A DNA stretch of 64,000 nucleotides from an uncultured Clostridiaceae bacterium (GTDB taxonomy: Bacteria > Bacillota > Clostridia > TANB77 > CAG-465): positions 62,001 to 126,000 of the forward strand of contig CAMVON010000002.1 of the NCBI GenBank assembly GCA_947169155.1. The letters are read 5' to 3'. A program made the position numbers and the translations under genes. Below, in pieces: positions 44,302-53,201 of the stretch. Position 1 is the stretch's first letter. Every line of letters begins with the position of its first letter. Below the pieces are notes generated by a model. It saw nothing but the letters and a program-made list of their open reading frames with translations. It made no database searches and was not told the DNA's origin.

Positions 44302-44330
44302 TTGAAATAAAGTAAAAATTCTAGTATAAT
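44302..44330 (+). promoter_or_regulatory. Promoter of the patatin-like gene
   Basis: TTGAAA and TATAAT with 17 bp spacing, 40 bp upstream of the ATG at 44370 and just after the SpoVM-like stop. Confidence 0.75.
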
Positions 44331-44369
44331 ATTCTCGTAATATAAATAAATATTATGAGGTGATAAAAT

Positions 44370-45548
44370 ATGAAAAAAAGTTATGGTCTTGTTCTTGCAG
44401 GCGGTGGTACAAAAGGTGCATACGAAGTAGGAGCATGGAAAGCTTTAAAAGAACTTGGTGTAGATATAACAGCAATTGTTGGTACATCTATTGGTGCAAT
44501 AAACGGAGCTCTATTTTTACAGAATGATTTTGATAAAGTTATGGAATTATATGACAATATAAAATTCGAAGACTTAGTAAAAATATCTGATGAGAATAAA
44601 ATGAGTGAAGGAAGTATTTTTAGTGCTGCAAATATAGTAAAATTCACAAAAGAATTTGCTAAAAATAAAGGACTAGAAAACACACCAATGCGTGAACTTA
44701 TGGATAAATACATCGATGTAGATAAAGTGTATAACTCAAAAATTTCATATGGTATGGTAACTACAGCACTGGACAAAAAGGAACAAACAATAGAAGTGTT
44801 TAAAGAAGATATAGACAAATCTGAACTTTATGATTATATTTTAGCTTCTGCTTGTTTTCCAATATTTAAACCACAACAAATAGGAGATAAAAAATACCTA
44901 GATGGTGGAGTAGTAGATAATGTCCCAATAAATATGCTACTAAATAAAGGATATAAAGAAATAATAGTTATAGATATTTCAAATGCAGGTATTAAAAGAA
45001 AACTAATTAATAGTAAAGATGCATATATAAAGATAATTAAACCAAATGAAGAACTTGGTGGACCATTTGATTTTGATAAAGCTCGTATAAAGAAAAATAT
45101 AAAAATGGGATACCTAGATACAATGAAGTCTTTCAACAAGTTACAAGGTCATTACTATTATTTTGACACAAAAGATTTTGAAGGTTTCCTAGATTTATTT
45201 AATTTGAGAACAATCTATGGACTAGAGCTTGCAGCAAAGCTTTATGGGATAGAATTATATAAAGTATATAGCTACAGTGAGTTTATCGCTAAACTTTACA
45301 CAACACATAAAGAATATGAAGAAGAATACCAAAAAATGAAAAAAAGTGTAGGAGATATCTTTGCATATATGAAATCTTCTAAGAATAAAGTAGATATTCT
45401 AAAAAGAGGTCTTGGACTATGCTTTTTCATGGATATGATAACTTCACAACCTAAATATAGTAAAATGGGAATAGTAGGTAAATATTTTGCAGACTATAAA
45501 GATGCAGGAGCAGCTATGGTAGAATTACTAGACTATATGAAAGAATAA
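44370..45548 (+). CDS. Patatin-like phospholipase
   Basis: 392 residues. The patatin catalytic dyad is clear: G38-T-S40-I-G42 (GxSxG) and D178-G-G (DGG), with the oxyanion loop GGGTKGAYEVGAW near 11-23. These serine lipid acyl hydrolases cleave phospholipids or galactolipids. No signal peptide or membrane segment, so it acts at the inner face of the membrane or is exported by another route. A long helical C-terminus (about 290-390) is present. Monocistronic, with its own promoter and terminator. Confidence 0.9.
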   Translation: MKKSYGLVLAGGGTKGAYEVGAWKALKELGVDITAIVGTSIGAINGALFLQNDFDKVMELYDNIKFEDLVKISDENKMSEGSIFSAANIVKFTKEFAKNKGLENTPMRELMDKYIDVDKVYNSKISYGMVTTALDKKEQTIEVFKEDIDKSELYDYILASACFPIFKPQQIGDKKYLDGGVVDNVPINMLLNKGYKEIIVIDISNAGIKRKLINSKDAYIKIIKPNEELGGPFDFDKARIKKNIKMGYLDTMKSFNKLQGHYYYFDTKDFEGFLDLFNLRTIYGLELAAKLYGIELYKVYSYSEFIAKLYTTHKEYEEEYQKMKKSVGDIFAYMKSSKNKVDILKRGLGLCFFMDMITSQPKYSKMGIVGKYFADYKDAGAAMVELLDYMKE

Positions 45549-45552
45549 AAAA

Positions 45553-45579
45553 GAGAAGAGGGTAACCTCTTCTTTTTTT
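45553..45579 (+). terminator. Terminator after the patatin-like gene
   Basis: GAAGAGG-GTAA-CCTCTTC stem followed by seven T. Confidence 0.85.
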
Positions 45580-45583
45580 GGCA

Positions 45584-45611
45584 TAAAAAAACTTGGAAAT
45601 AAATCCAAGTT
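45584..45611 (-). terminator. Terminator of rpmB
   Basis: On the minus strand ACTTGGA and TCCAAGT form the stem, followed by TTTTTTT. Confidence 0.8.
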
Positions 45612-45629
45612 AATCTATTTAAGTTAAAA

Positions 45630-45815
45630 TTATGCTCTTTCTACTTTTCCACTTCTTAAACATCTAGTACATACATTCATTTTTTTAGGTGTTCCGTCAA
45701 CGTTAACTTTTACTGATTGTACGTTTGGTTTAAAAGTTCTAGAAGTTCTTCTGTGTGAGTGAGATACTTGCATTTGGTAGTTAACTTCTTTATCACATAT
45801 TTCACATTTTGCCAT
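45630..45815 (-). CDS. rpmB: 50S ribosomal protein L28, zinc-ribbon form
   Basis: 61 residues. MAKCEICDKEVNYQMQVSHSHRRTSRTFKPNVQSVKV...CTRCLRSGKVERA. The two CxxC pairs (C4/C7 and the CTRC near the end) bind zinc, so this is the zinc-dependent (C+) form of L28; no zinc-free paralogue is in the window. RBS AGGAGGCG. Confidence 0.97.
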   Translation of the reverse strand: MAKCEICDKEVNYQMQVSHSHRRTSRTFKPNVQSVKVNVDGTPKKMNVCTRCLRSGKVERA

Positions 45816-45896
45816 TTTGAAACGCCTCCTTTTTGTTTCGAATAATTCAATTACTCGTATATTTTAACATAATTATTTTAAAATATCAAGTATTTA

Positions 45897-45932
45897 ATAA
45901 AAAAATAGAGTAATTTTAAAAATTACCCTATC
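45897..45932 (-). terminator. Terminator of pyk
   Basis: On the minus strand ATAGGGTAATTTTTAAAATTACTCTAT is an imperfect inverted repeat followed by TTTTTTTATT. Confidence 0.75.
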
Positions 45933-45962
45933 TTTCTATATAACTAAAATTATATTTTGAGA

Positions 45963-47411
45963 TTAAACTCTAACAATTTTACCTGTAACTTGTTCTTCTA
46001 GTGAAGTTCCATTTAGAGAACCACCACTTAGAACTACAACGTTACCAGCTTGTAAGTATCCTTTTTCTTTAAGAGTAGCTAATCCTTTTTCAATTAAAGC
46101 ATTAACATCTGTTTCTCCTTCAACAAGTATTGGTGTAACGTTTTGTTCAACTGCCATATGTCTATAAGCTTTAACACTTGGAGTTATAGTATAGATTGGG
46201 CATCCTAATCTAAAGCTTGAAAGTACAGAAGCATTTGTTCCATCTCCAGTAACAGCAACTACTGCGTCAGCTCCTGAGAATAGAGCAGAGCAAGATACTG
46301 AGAATGCGTTTTGTACTCTAATATCTTGATGATCGTTAGCTTCATCTGTAGCTTTTAGAAGGTTAGTTTTTCTAAATCTATTCCAGTAGTTAATTTCTTT
46401 TTCTGTAGCTTCAGCAATTCTAGTCATTGTTTCAACACAATTTAATGGGTAATCTCCTTGTGCAGATTCACCAGAAAGCATAATTGCAGAAGTTCCATCA
46501 TAAATTGCGTTTGCAACGTCAGATACTTCAGCTCTTGTTGGTCTTGGATTATGTTGCATTGATTCAAGCATTTGTGTAGCAGTTATAACTGGTTTGTGAG
46601 CTTTAACTGTTTTCTTGATCATCATTTTTTGTGCAGCAGGAACTAATTCTTCTGGAATTTCAACTCCTAAATCTCCACGAGCAACCATAACACCATCTGT
46701 AACTTCTAGAATTTCATCAAAGTTATCTAGACCTTCTTGGTTTTCAATTTTAGAAATAATTTTGATGTGGTGTTCACCGCAAGAATCTAGATAGTTTTTC
46801 ATATCTATAACGTCTTGTGCTTTTCTAATGAATGAAGCAGCGATGTAATCAAAATCATTTTCAACAGCAAATTTTAAATCTGCTTTATCTTTTTCAGTCA
46901 TAGCGTTAAGTTTAAGTTTAGCACCTGGAACATTAACACCACGTCTACCTTTAAGTATTGCAGAGTTTTGGAAAGTACAGTTAATTTCTGTTCCTTCAAT
47001 AGAATCAATAAGTAAGTCTACTAGACCATCATCAATAAGGATGTGTCCACCAACTTCTACATCTCCTGGAAGTCCAGCGTAGTTGATAGATAATAAATCT
47101 TTTGTTCCTTCAACTTCTCTAGTAGTTAAAGTAATTTTTTCTCCTTTTGTGAAACTCATTTTTGTGTTTTGATCTGTTCCAAAAGATCCAGTTCTAATTT
47201 CTGGTCCTTTAGTATCAAGTAAGAAAGCAACATTAGTTCCAAGTTCTTTGTTGATTTCTCTTAAAGTTTGAACTTTTTGTAAATGTTCAGCATGATCACC
47301 ATGTGAGAAGTTTAATCTCATTACGTTCATTCCTGCTTTAATAAGTGAAGTTAAAACTTCTTTAGATTCACTAGCAGGTCCAATTGTACAAACAATTTTA
47401 GTTTTTTTCAT
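45963..47411 (-). CDS. pyk: Pyruvate kinase
   Basis: 482 residues. Converts phosphoenolpyruvate and ADP to pyruvate and ATP. Start MKKTKIVCTIGPAS, MNVMRLNFSHGDH, the catalytic Lys region FIRKAQDV, IISKIENQEGLDNFDEILEVTDGVMVARGDLGVE and TATQMLESM are all present; the C-terminal domain ends GNVVVLSGGS. There is no extra C-terminal PEP-utiliser domain as in Bacillus-type enzymes. RBS AAAGGGAGTG. It is transcribed alone, on the strand opposite the acidic protein gene. Confidence 0.97.
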   Translation of the reverse strand: MKKTKIVCTIGPASESKEVLTSLIKAGMNVMRLNFSHGDHAEHLQKVQTLREINKELGTNVAFLLDTKGPEIRTGSFGTDQNTKMSFTKGEKITLTTREVEGTKDLLSINYAGLPGDVEVGGHILIDDGLVDLLIDSIEGTEINCTFQNSAILKGRRGVNVPGAKLKLNAMTEKDKADLKFAVENDFDYIAASFIRKAQDVIDMKNYLDSCGEHHIKIISKIENQEGLDNFDEILEVTDGVMVARGDLGVEIPEELVPAAQKMMIKKTVKAHKPVITATQMLESMQHNPRPTRAEVSDVANAIYDGTSAIMLSGESAQGDYPLNCVETMTRIAEATEKEINYWNRFRKTNLLKATDEANDHQDIRVQNAFSVSCSALFSGADAVVAVTGDGTNASVLSSFRLGCPIYTITPSVKAYRHMAVEQNVTPILVEGETDVNALIEKGLATLKEKGYLQAGNVVVLSGGSLNGTSLEEQVTGKIVRV

Positions 47412-47570
47412 TTTTTACACTCCCTTTTTCTCAAAAATATATGCAAAACATTCCTGCTTACTTGAATGTTTTGCTTTATGCATTTACTAGTATACATTTT
47501 AAGACTTTAAAAGTCAATAAGAAATAGCGAAAAAAAGTGAAAAAAACGTTAACTTGGCGATATATAAATA

Positions 47571-47599
47571 TTGAAAAAATACCAAAAATGTGGTATAAT
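47571..47599 (+). promoter_or_regulatory. Promoter of the acidic coiled-coil gene
   Basis: TTGAAA and TATAAT with 17 bp spacing, with TGG ahead of the -10. The 250 bp between pyk and this gene otherwise holds only the divergent pyk control region. Confidence 0.75.
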
Positions 47600-47661
47600 A
47601 TTAGACATAATGTTAAATTGCGTAAAAATATAGTTTTAAATATAGTAAATGAGGTGCAATA

Positions 47662-49857
47662 ATGGGAATAAAAAATACAGTGTTCTTCCTAGATTTAAAA
47701 ACGCTATCTAGCAAGCCAGACTCTAAGCTAAAAGCATTTGCAAAATCTGAAGACTTAGAAGTTGAAGACATTATTAAAATAATATATGCAGAAGCAGAAA
47801 GAATCAAAGAAGAAGACAAAGTTAAAGTAACATTTAAAATAATAGATGATGATGAAGATAGCTTCAGAGTAATAGTAGAAAGTGCAAATGTAAAATATAA
47901 AGGCACTATTATATATCCATATGAAAAAATCAAGTCAGACGATTTTGAGTTTGTACTTGATTCTGTTTGCGGAACTATCACACTTGTAAATAAAAAAGCA
48001 GATTGCAAAAAAATATCTGTAACTATCGATGGAGCAGCATTAGATATTTTTTCTATGAAATATAAAGAGGCAAAAGACTTCTTAAAAGAATTAAGTGATA
48101 GAAAAGGTAAAAAAGGATATATTGAATATCCAGATGGAATTTGCTTTAAACACTTTGGTATAAAACTAAATGCTCAAAAAGCAGAAAATGGAGATGTACT
48201 TGTAGATTCTAAAGTTGCAAGTATAAATGTATATAATCAAGAAGAATTTGATAAAGCTTTCTACTTTGAACCAGAAAAGCAAGAACAATATGATGTAAAT
48301 ATTCCTCTTCCAGATGAGTATAACTACGAGAAAAAAGAAACTAAAAAGAAAAAAGCTATAGTAGTAGAAAAAGAAGAAGAGAAAAAAGAAGAAGTTAAAG
48401 AAGTAGAAGAACCAAAGATTGAAATAGAACTTCCAGAAGAAAAATCTAAAGAAGAATTAGAAAAAGAAGCTCAACAAAAAAGAGAAAAAGAAGATAGAGA
48501 ACGTGAAGAGCAAAGAAAGAAAAATCAAGAAGAACTAGAATTAATAAGAAAGAGACAAGAAGAAGAACTTGAAAAAGTTAAAGAAAAATTTAGACGTGAA
48601 CTAGAAGAAGATATAAATAAAAATATTCAAAAATATGAGGAAGAAAAATTAGAAAAAGTTGAACTACCAGAAAGCATAAAAGAAGAAAAAAAAGAAGAAA
48701 AGGTAGAAGAACCAAAAGATGAAACACCACAAATAACTGGACCAATAATAGTAAATCCTATAACACCAAAGGTTGAAAAAGTGGAAGATATTCTAGAAGA
48801 TGATGAGGAAGATGAAGAAGAAATAGTAGAAGAAATTCCACATAAAGATGGATTTGCCGAACTTCAAAAGAAATTTAAAATCTTAACAGACGAATTAGAC
48901 GAAGAAGATGAAGATAATACACAAGAAGATTTTGAAGATGACGAAATAGAGCAAATTGAACCTCAAACTATAAAACAACCAGAAGAAGATTTTGATATCA
49001 AAGACTTAGATGAAGTTTTAGGAAGAACAAGAAAAGAAGAACCTAAAGAAGAAAAAGATAATGATAACGAAATAGAAGTTTTAGAAAAAATGCTTGAAGA
49101 AGGAAAAAGACAACAAGAGATTCTAGAACAAAGAATAACTGCAAAACTTGAAGAATTAAAAGCTCAAGTTAAAGCAAAAGAAGAACCTAAAAAAGAAGAA
49201 ATAAAGCAAGAAGTAAAAGAAGAAAAAGAAATTAAAAAGACTACAAAAAAAGAGACTTCAAAAGCTAGTCTTCAAGATTTAGAAAAAGAAATTGAAGAAC
49301 TTGAAGAAGAAATAGTAGAGCCTAAAGCAGCTCCAAAGAAAGAAACTAAAAAGGCAGTTAAGAAAGAAGAAAAAGTTGAAGAAAGTGAAAACACAGTTAG
49401 ATCATACACTTTAGAAAGTTATAAAGGTCTAATAGATAATTCAACAAATACTTTAATTGTATACTTTGGACAAAGCAAAAAAGATATAAGAAAAATACTT
49501 GGAAAGCCAAAACAAATAAGAGACTTTGAAGAAATGGAAATGTATGAAGATTTCTATGTATATTATGATGAAGAAGATAAATGCGTAGGAATTGGATTAT
49601 ATAATGATAAAAAATATGAAACTACACTATCTTTAAGTATGTTTGATCGTAATCTTATAGATATGAAATATAGACATATCGTAAAACTAATTAAAAGAAA
49701 TGATCCAAACTCAATTGAAGATGATGATGGAATAATATCCCTAAAATATGGTATATCTGTAGATCCAAGAGAGGAAAAAGACTCAGCAGATGATATATGT
49801 GATGTAATACATATTTTCCAAAAAGGATATTATGATGAAGTATACGAAAACTTTTAA
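47662..49857 (+). CDS. Large acidic coiled-coil protein, unknown
   Basis: 731 residues. A folded N-terminal region (1-215, alternating strands; includes VDSVCGTITLVNKKADCKK) precedes a ~400-residue low-complexity Glu/Lys-rich segment that is mostly coiled coil or single alpha helix (EKEAQQKREKEDREREEQRKKNQEELELIRKRQEEELE). A separate C-terminal domain (about 640-731) has SYKGLIDNSTNTLIVYFGQSKKDIRKILGKPK and LKYGISVDP. No signal peptide or membrane helix. RBS ATGAGGTG. Possibly a structural or scaffold protein; no family recognised. Confidence 0.62.
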   Translation: MGIKNTVFFLDLKTLSSKPDSKLKAFAKSEDLEVEDIIKIIYAEAERIKEEDKVKVTFKIIDDDEDSFRVIVESANVKYKGTIIYPYEKIKSDDFEFVLDSVCGTITLVNKKADCKKISVTIDGAALDIFSMKYKEAKDFLKELSDRKGKKGYIEYPDGICFKHFGIKLNAQKAENGDVLVDSKVASINVYNQEEFDKAFYFEPEKQEQYDVNIPLPDEYNYEKKETKKKKAIVVEKEEEKKEEVKEVEEPKIEIELPEEKSKEELEKEAQQKREKEDREREEQRKKNQEELELIRKRQEEELEKVKEKFRRELEEDINKNIQKYEEEKLEKVELPESIKEEKKEEKVEEPKDETPQITGPIIVNPITPKVEKVEDILEDDEEDEEEIVEEIPHKDGFAELQKKFKILTDELDEEDEDNTQEDFEDDEIEQIEPQTIKQPEEDFDIKDLDEVLGRTRKEEPKEEKDNDNEIEVLEKMLEEGKRQQEILEQRITAKLEELKAQVKAKEEPKKEEIKQEVKEEKEIKKTTKKETSKASLQDLEKEIEELEEEIVEPKAAPKKETKKAVKKEEKVEESENTVRSYTLESYKGLIDNSTNTLIVYFGQSKKDIRKILGKPKQIRDFEEMEMYEDFYVYYDEEDKCVGIGLYNDKKYETTLSLSMFDRNLIDMKYRHIVKLIKRNDPNSIEDDDGIISLKYGISVDPREEKDSADDICDVIHIFQKGYYDEVYENF

Positions 49858-49865
49858 TATAAAAT

Positions 49866-49895
49866 AAGGTGCTAGTACTAGCACTTTATTTTTTT
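49866..49895 (+). terminator. Terminator after the acidic protein gene
   Basis: AAGGTGCTAGTACTAGCACTTT, a self-complementary arm pair, followed by ATTTTTTT. The track start of the next ORF (49869) lies inside it. Confidence 0.8.
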
Positions 49896-49925
49896 ATACT
49901 ATATAATGAATATGAGGTGTTATAT

Positions 49926-50927
49926 ATGGAAAAGGAGAAAAAGATAAAATTAGTTAAAATAATAGCTATTATAATAGGTATAATATATGCAGGTATAATA
50001 ATAAAACATTACTATTTTATTGGAGGAAAAGAGTTTTATATTACGTTTGAGTTTGATACCTATTCTAAAATAGAAATAGAAGACAAAGATCTTGTAAGAT
50101 ATGTAAAAAGCAGTATTGGAGGAACTTTTAATCATTACTATTTTAGAGCATTAAAACCTGGAGAGACAAATATATATTTTGGCAATAATAAAGAAGTAGT
50201 ATACAAAGTAGTAATAGATGAGAATTTAGAAGTGGAAACAACAGATTTATCTAAATATGCATCAAATTATTATAAAACACATAAAACTACAAGTCCTTAC
50301 GATTTAACAAAAGAAATACTAGAAAAAGATAGATTGTTCTATATAACTCCAGAAGTAGATATAGACAATATTAAAGAAGTAAGAATAACAGATGAGTCTT
50401 TAGTAGAATATCTAGGAATAGATGAAAAAAATAATAGATTTATATTTAAAGCATCAGTTCAAAAAGGTAAATCTACAATATATTTAGACTATAAAGAACC
50501 AACAGCATCATATGTTGTAAGAGAACAATATCAAATTGAAATAATGGATGATAATATAATAGATAAAGTTCCAGTAATTGACTATAGAGATGTTGAATAT
50601 CCAAGTGATAGATTAGCTGTATATATAGAAGATTCTGGTATTATGATAATACTAGCAGATAATGCAAAAAATGTTACTTTTAATCCAATACCTGAAGATG
50701 AATCTATAGTAAAAGTGGTTAGCAATGAGTATACTCACTTAGCTGAAGACAGAATGAGATATCAATTCTATCTAGAAGCTGTAAAAGAAGGAGAAACAAA
50801 AATAAACGTTGCTGTATACAATAACAATACTAAAGAAATAGAAACAGAAGTTATTAGAGTTGTCGTAGATAAAGACTTGAAGATAAAATATAACAAAGAA
50901 AACCATATAAGTAATGAACTTTATTAG
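49926..50927 (+). CDS. Membrane-anchored protein with Ig-like repeats
   Basis: 333 residues from ATG 49926, taken because GAGGTG lies 7 bp upstream; the track start at 49869 lies in the previous terminator. A short basic N-terminus, one membrane helix (about 9-30), then three beta-strand-rich repeats of ~90 residues with the pattern FYITFEFDTYSKIEIEDKDLVRYVKSS...ALKPGETNIYFG, FYITPEVDIDNIKEVRITDESLVEYL...KGKSTIYLDY and IMIILADNAKNVTFNPIPEDESIVKVV...KEGETKINVAVY, like bacterial Ig-like (Big-type) folds. Extracytoplasmic, function unknown. Monocistronic. Confidence 0.6.
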   Translation: MEKEKKIKLVKIIAIIIGIIYAGIIIKHYYFIGGKEFYITFEFDTYSKIEIEDKDLVRYVKSSIGGTFNHYYFRALKPGETNIYFGNNKEVVYKVVIDENLEVETTDLSKYASNYYKTHKTTSPYDLTKEILEKDRLFYITPEVDIDNIKEVRITDESLVEYLGIDEKNNRFIFKASVQKGKSTIYLDYKEPTASYVVREQYQIEIMDDNIIDKVPVIDYRDVEYPSDRLAVYIEDSGIMIILADNAKNVTFNPIPEDESIVKVVSNEYTHLAEDRMRYQFYLEAVKEGETKINVAVYNNNTKEIETEVIRVVVDKDLKIKYNKENHISNELY

Positions 50928-50932
50928 ACAAT

Positions 50933-50961
50933 AAAAAAGCACTTTTTTAGGTGCTTTTTTT
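50933..50961 (+). terminator. Terminator before the suf operon
   Basis: AAAAAAGCAC/GTGCTTTTTT stem with long T run. Confidence 0.85.
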
Positions 50962-50971
50962 ATTTATATTT

Positions 50972-51035
50972 AATTCCTATTGAATTTGTATGATTTCTAT
51001 GATATAATTCCTACTGGTTTTGTATGAAATACAAA
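50972..51035 (+). promoter_or_regulatory. suf promoter with duplicated operator-like motif
   Basis: TTGAAT (50980) and TATAAT (51003) with a 17 bp spacer. A 22 bp element AATTCCTAyTGrwTTTGTATGA occurs at 50972-50993 and 51006-51027 (19 of 22 identical), starting 34 bp apart, so one copy covers the -35 and the other the -10 and start site. The second also merges into the palindrome TTTGTAT-GAA-ATACAAA. Binding of the Rrf2 protein encoded in this operon is inferred. Confidence 0.65.
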
Positions 51036-51051
51036 TTAGAAGGAGCAGAAT

Positions 51052-51798
51052 ATGAAAAAATTATTAGAAATCAAACAGTTACATGCACAAGCTGCAGACA
51101 AAGAAATACTTAAAGGATTAAATTTAACAATAAAGCCAGGAGAGGTTCATGTTATCATGGGACCAAATGGAGCAGGTAAATCTACCTTGGCAAATGTTAT
51201 ACTAAATAATCCTCAATATATAAAAACTAGTGGAGAAGTTATTTTAGATGGAGAAAACATAAATGAATTACCAACAAATGAAATTGCTAAAAAAGGTATA
51301 TTTATGTCTTTCCAATCTCCAGAAGAAATACCAGGAATATCTACATTTAATTTTTTAAAATATGCTAAATCTAAAATTTCTGGTGAGCAAGTCAAATCTT
51401 TTAAATTTAGACATGATTTAAAAGAATATGTAGAAGAATTAAATATGAATCCAAAACTAATTGAAAGAAACTTAAATGTTGGATTTTCTGGTGGTGAAAA
51501 AAAGAAAAATGAAATACTACAAATGCTAGTTTTAGAGCCTAAAATTGCAATATTAGATGAAACAGACTCTGGACTAGATGTAGATGCAATAAAAACAGTT
51601 TCTCGTGGTATTTCAATGTATAAAAATGATTCAAATGCTGTATTAATTATTACTCATAACAATAAAATACTAGAAAACTTGCATATAGATTATGTACATG
51701 TTTTAGTAGATGGAAAAATTGTAAAAACAGGAGATGCAAGCCTTGCAGATGAAATAGAAAAAGAAGGTTATGCAAAATATAAGAAAGTTGAGGAATAA
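51052..51798 (+). CDS. sufC: Fe-S assembly ATPase SufC
   Basis: 248 residues. ABC-type ATPase: Walker A GPNGAGKST at 37-45, Q-loop in SFQSPEEIPG, signature-like FSGGEKKKNEI and Walker B AILDETDSGLDVDA. SufC powers the SufBCD scaffold for de novo Fe-S cluster assembly in the cytoplasm. First gene of the suf operon; RBS AAGGAG. Order here is C-B-D-x-S-U instead of the Bacillus C-D-S-U-B. Confidence 0.97.
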   Translation: MKKLLEIKQLHAQAADKEILKGLNLTIKPGEVHVIMGPNGAGKSTLANVILNNPQYIKTSGEVILDGENINELPTNEIAKKGIFMSFQSPEEIPGISTFNFLKYAKSKISGEQVKSFKFRHDLKEYVEELNMNPKLIERNLNVGFSGGEKKKNEILQMLVLEPKIAILDETDSGLDVDAIKTVSRGISMYKNDSNAVLIITHNNKILENLHIDYVHVLVDGKIVKTGDASLADEIEKEGYAKYKKVEE

Positions 51799-51800
51799 TA

Positions 51801-53201
51801 ATGGCAAAAACTAAAGTAGATGACATCAATAGAAATATATATGATGTTGTAGACAAAGATAATTATGAATTCAAAATGCAAAAAGGCTTAAATCGTGAAA
51901 TAGTAGAGGAAATATCTAAAAGAAAAAACGAACCAGATTGGATGCTAGATATAAGACTTAAAGCATTAGAAATGTATAATAAGTTAGAATTACCAACATG
52001 GGGACCAGATTTATCTGAACTTAAAATGGATGAGATTGCTACATATGTTAAACCAAAAGCAAACTTAAACAATTCTTGGGATGATGTCCCAGAAGAAATT
52101 AAAAATACATTTGAAAGATTAGGTATCCCTGAAGCTGAAAGAAAATCTTTAGCAGGTGTTGGGGCACAATATGACTCAGAAGTTGTATATCACAGTATTA
52201 AACAAGAATTACTAGATCAAGGTGTAATTTATACAGATATGGAAACAGCTGTAAGAGAATATCCAGAAATAGTAAAAGAACATTTTATGAAATGTGTACC
52301 AATAAATGACCACAAATTTGTTGCACTTCATGCAGCAGTTTGGTCTGGTGGCTCATTTGTATATGTTCCAAAAGGAGTAAAACTAGATGTACCGCTTCAA
52401 TCATATTTTAGATTAAATTCTCCAGAGTCTGGACAATTTGAACATACTTTAATTATAGTAGAAGAAGGAGCCTCTCTTCACTTTATCGAAGGATGTAGTG
52501 CACCAAAATATAATAAAGTAAATCTACATGCAGGATGTGTTGAATTATATGTAAAAGACAATGCATATTTAAGATATTCAACAATAGAAAACTGGTCTAA
52601 AAATATGATGAATCTTAATACTAAAAAAGCACTAGTTGGAAAAAATGCTCAAGTAGACTGGGTAACAGGTTCATTTGGATCAAAAGTATCAATGCTTTAC
52701 CCAATGAGTATTCTAAATGGAGAAGGTGCAAGAACAGAATATACTGGCATTACTTTTGCAGGTGCTGGACAAGATTTAGATACCGGATTTAAAGTAGTAC
52801 ATAATGCACCAAATACTTCAAGCGTTGTAAATTCTAGATCAATTTCTAAAAACGGTGGTGCTTGTACATATAGAGCGTTAGTTAGAATTGCAGAACAAGC
52901 AAAAGGCTCAAAATGTTCAGTAAGCTGTGAATCACTGATGCTTGATGGAATATCTCGCTCAGATACAATTCCGGTAAATGATGTAGAGACTGATGATGTA
53001 GAATTCTCACATGAAGCAAAAATAGGTAAGATATCAGATAAAGAAATATTCTATCTAATGTCTAGAGGATTATCTGAAGAAGATGCAAAAGCAATGATAG
53101 TTAGAGGCTTTGCATATCCAGTTTCAAAAGAGCTTCCAGTAGAATATGCAGTAGAGATGAATAACTTAATTAATATAGAATTAGAAGGGAGTATAGGATA
53201 A
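51801..53201 (+). CDS. sufB: Fe-S assembly scaffold SufB
   Basis: 466 residues, beta-helix core scaffold. Contains YDSEVVYHSIKQEL, HAAVWSGGSFVYVPKGVKLDVPLQSYFRLN, HFIEGCSAPKYN (conserved Cys), STIENWSKN, KVVHNAPNTSSVVNSRSISKNGG and FYLMSRGLSEEDAKAMIVRGFA. It receives sulfur from SufU and with SufC/SufD builds a [4Fe-4S] cluster. It starts 2 bp after sufC and its stop overlaps the sufD ATG by one base (TAATG). Confidence 0.97.
   Translation: MAKTKVDDINRNIYDVVDKDNYEFKMQKGLNREIVEEISKRKNEPDWMLDIRLKALEMYNKLELPTWGPDLSELKMDEIATYVKPKANLNNSWDDVPEEIKNTFERLGIPEAERKSLAGVGAQYDSEVVYHSIKQELLDQGVIYTDMETAVREYPEIVKEHFMKCVPINDHKFVALHAAVWSGGSFVYVPKGVKLDVPLQSYFRLNSPESGQFEHTLIIVEEGASLHFIEGCSAPKYNKVNLHAGCVELYVKDNAYLRYSTIENWSKNMMNLNTKKALVGKNAQVDWVTGSFGSKVSMLYPMSILNGEGARTEYTGITFAGAGQDLDTGFKVVHNAPNTSSVVNSRSISKNGGACTYRALVRIAEQAKGSKCSVSCESLMLDGISRSDTIPVNDVETDDVEFSHEAKIGKISDKEIFYLMSRGLSEEDAKAMIVRGFAYPVSKELPVEYAVEMNNLINIELEGSIG

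Noticed and set aside
48300-49400. Low-complexity AAAGAAGAA stretches as a DNA repeat
   Set aside because: They are codons for Lys/Glu in a coiled coil and stay in frame.
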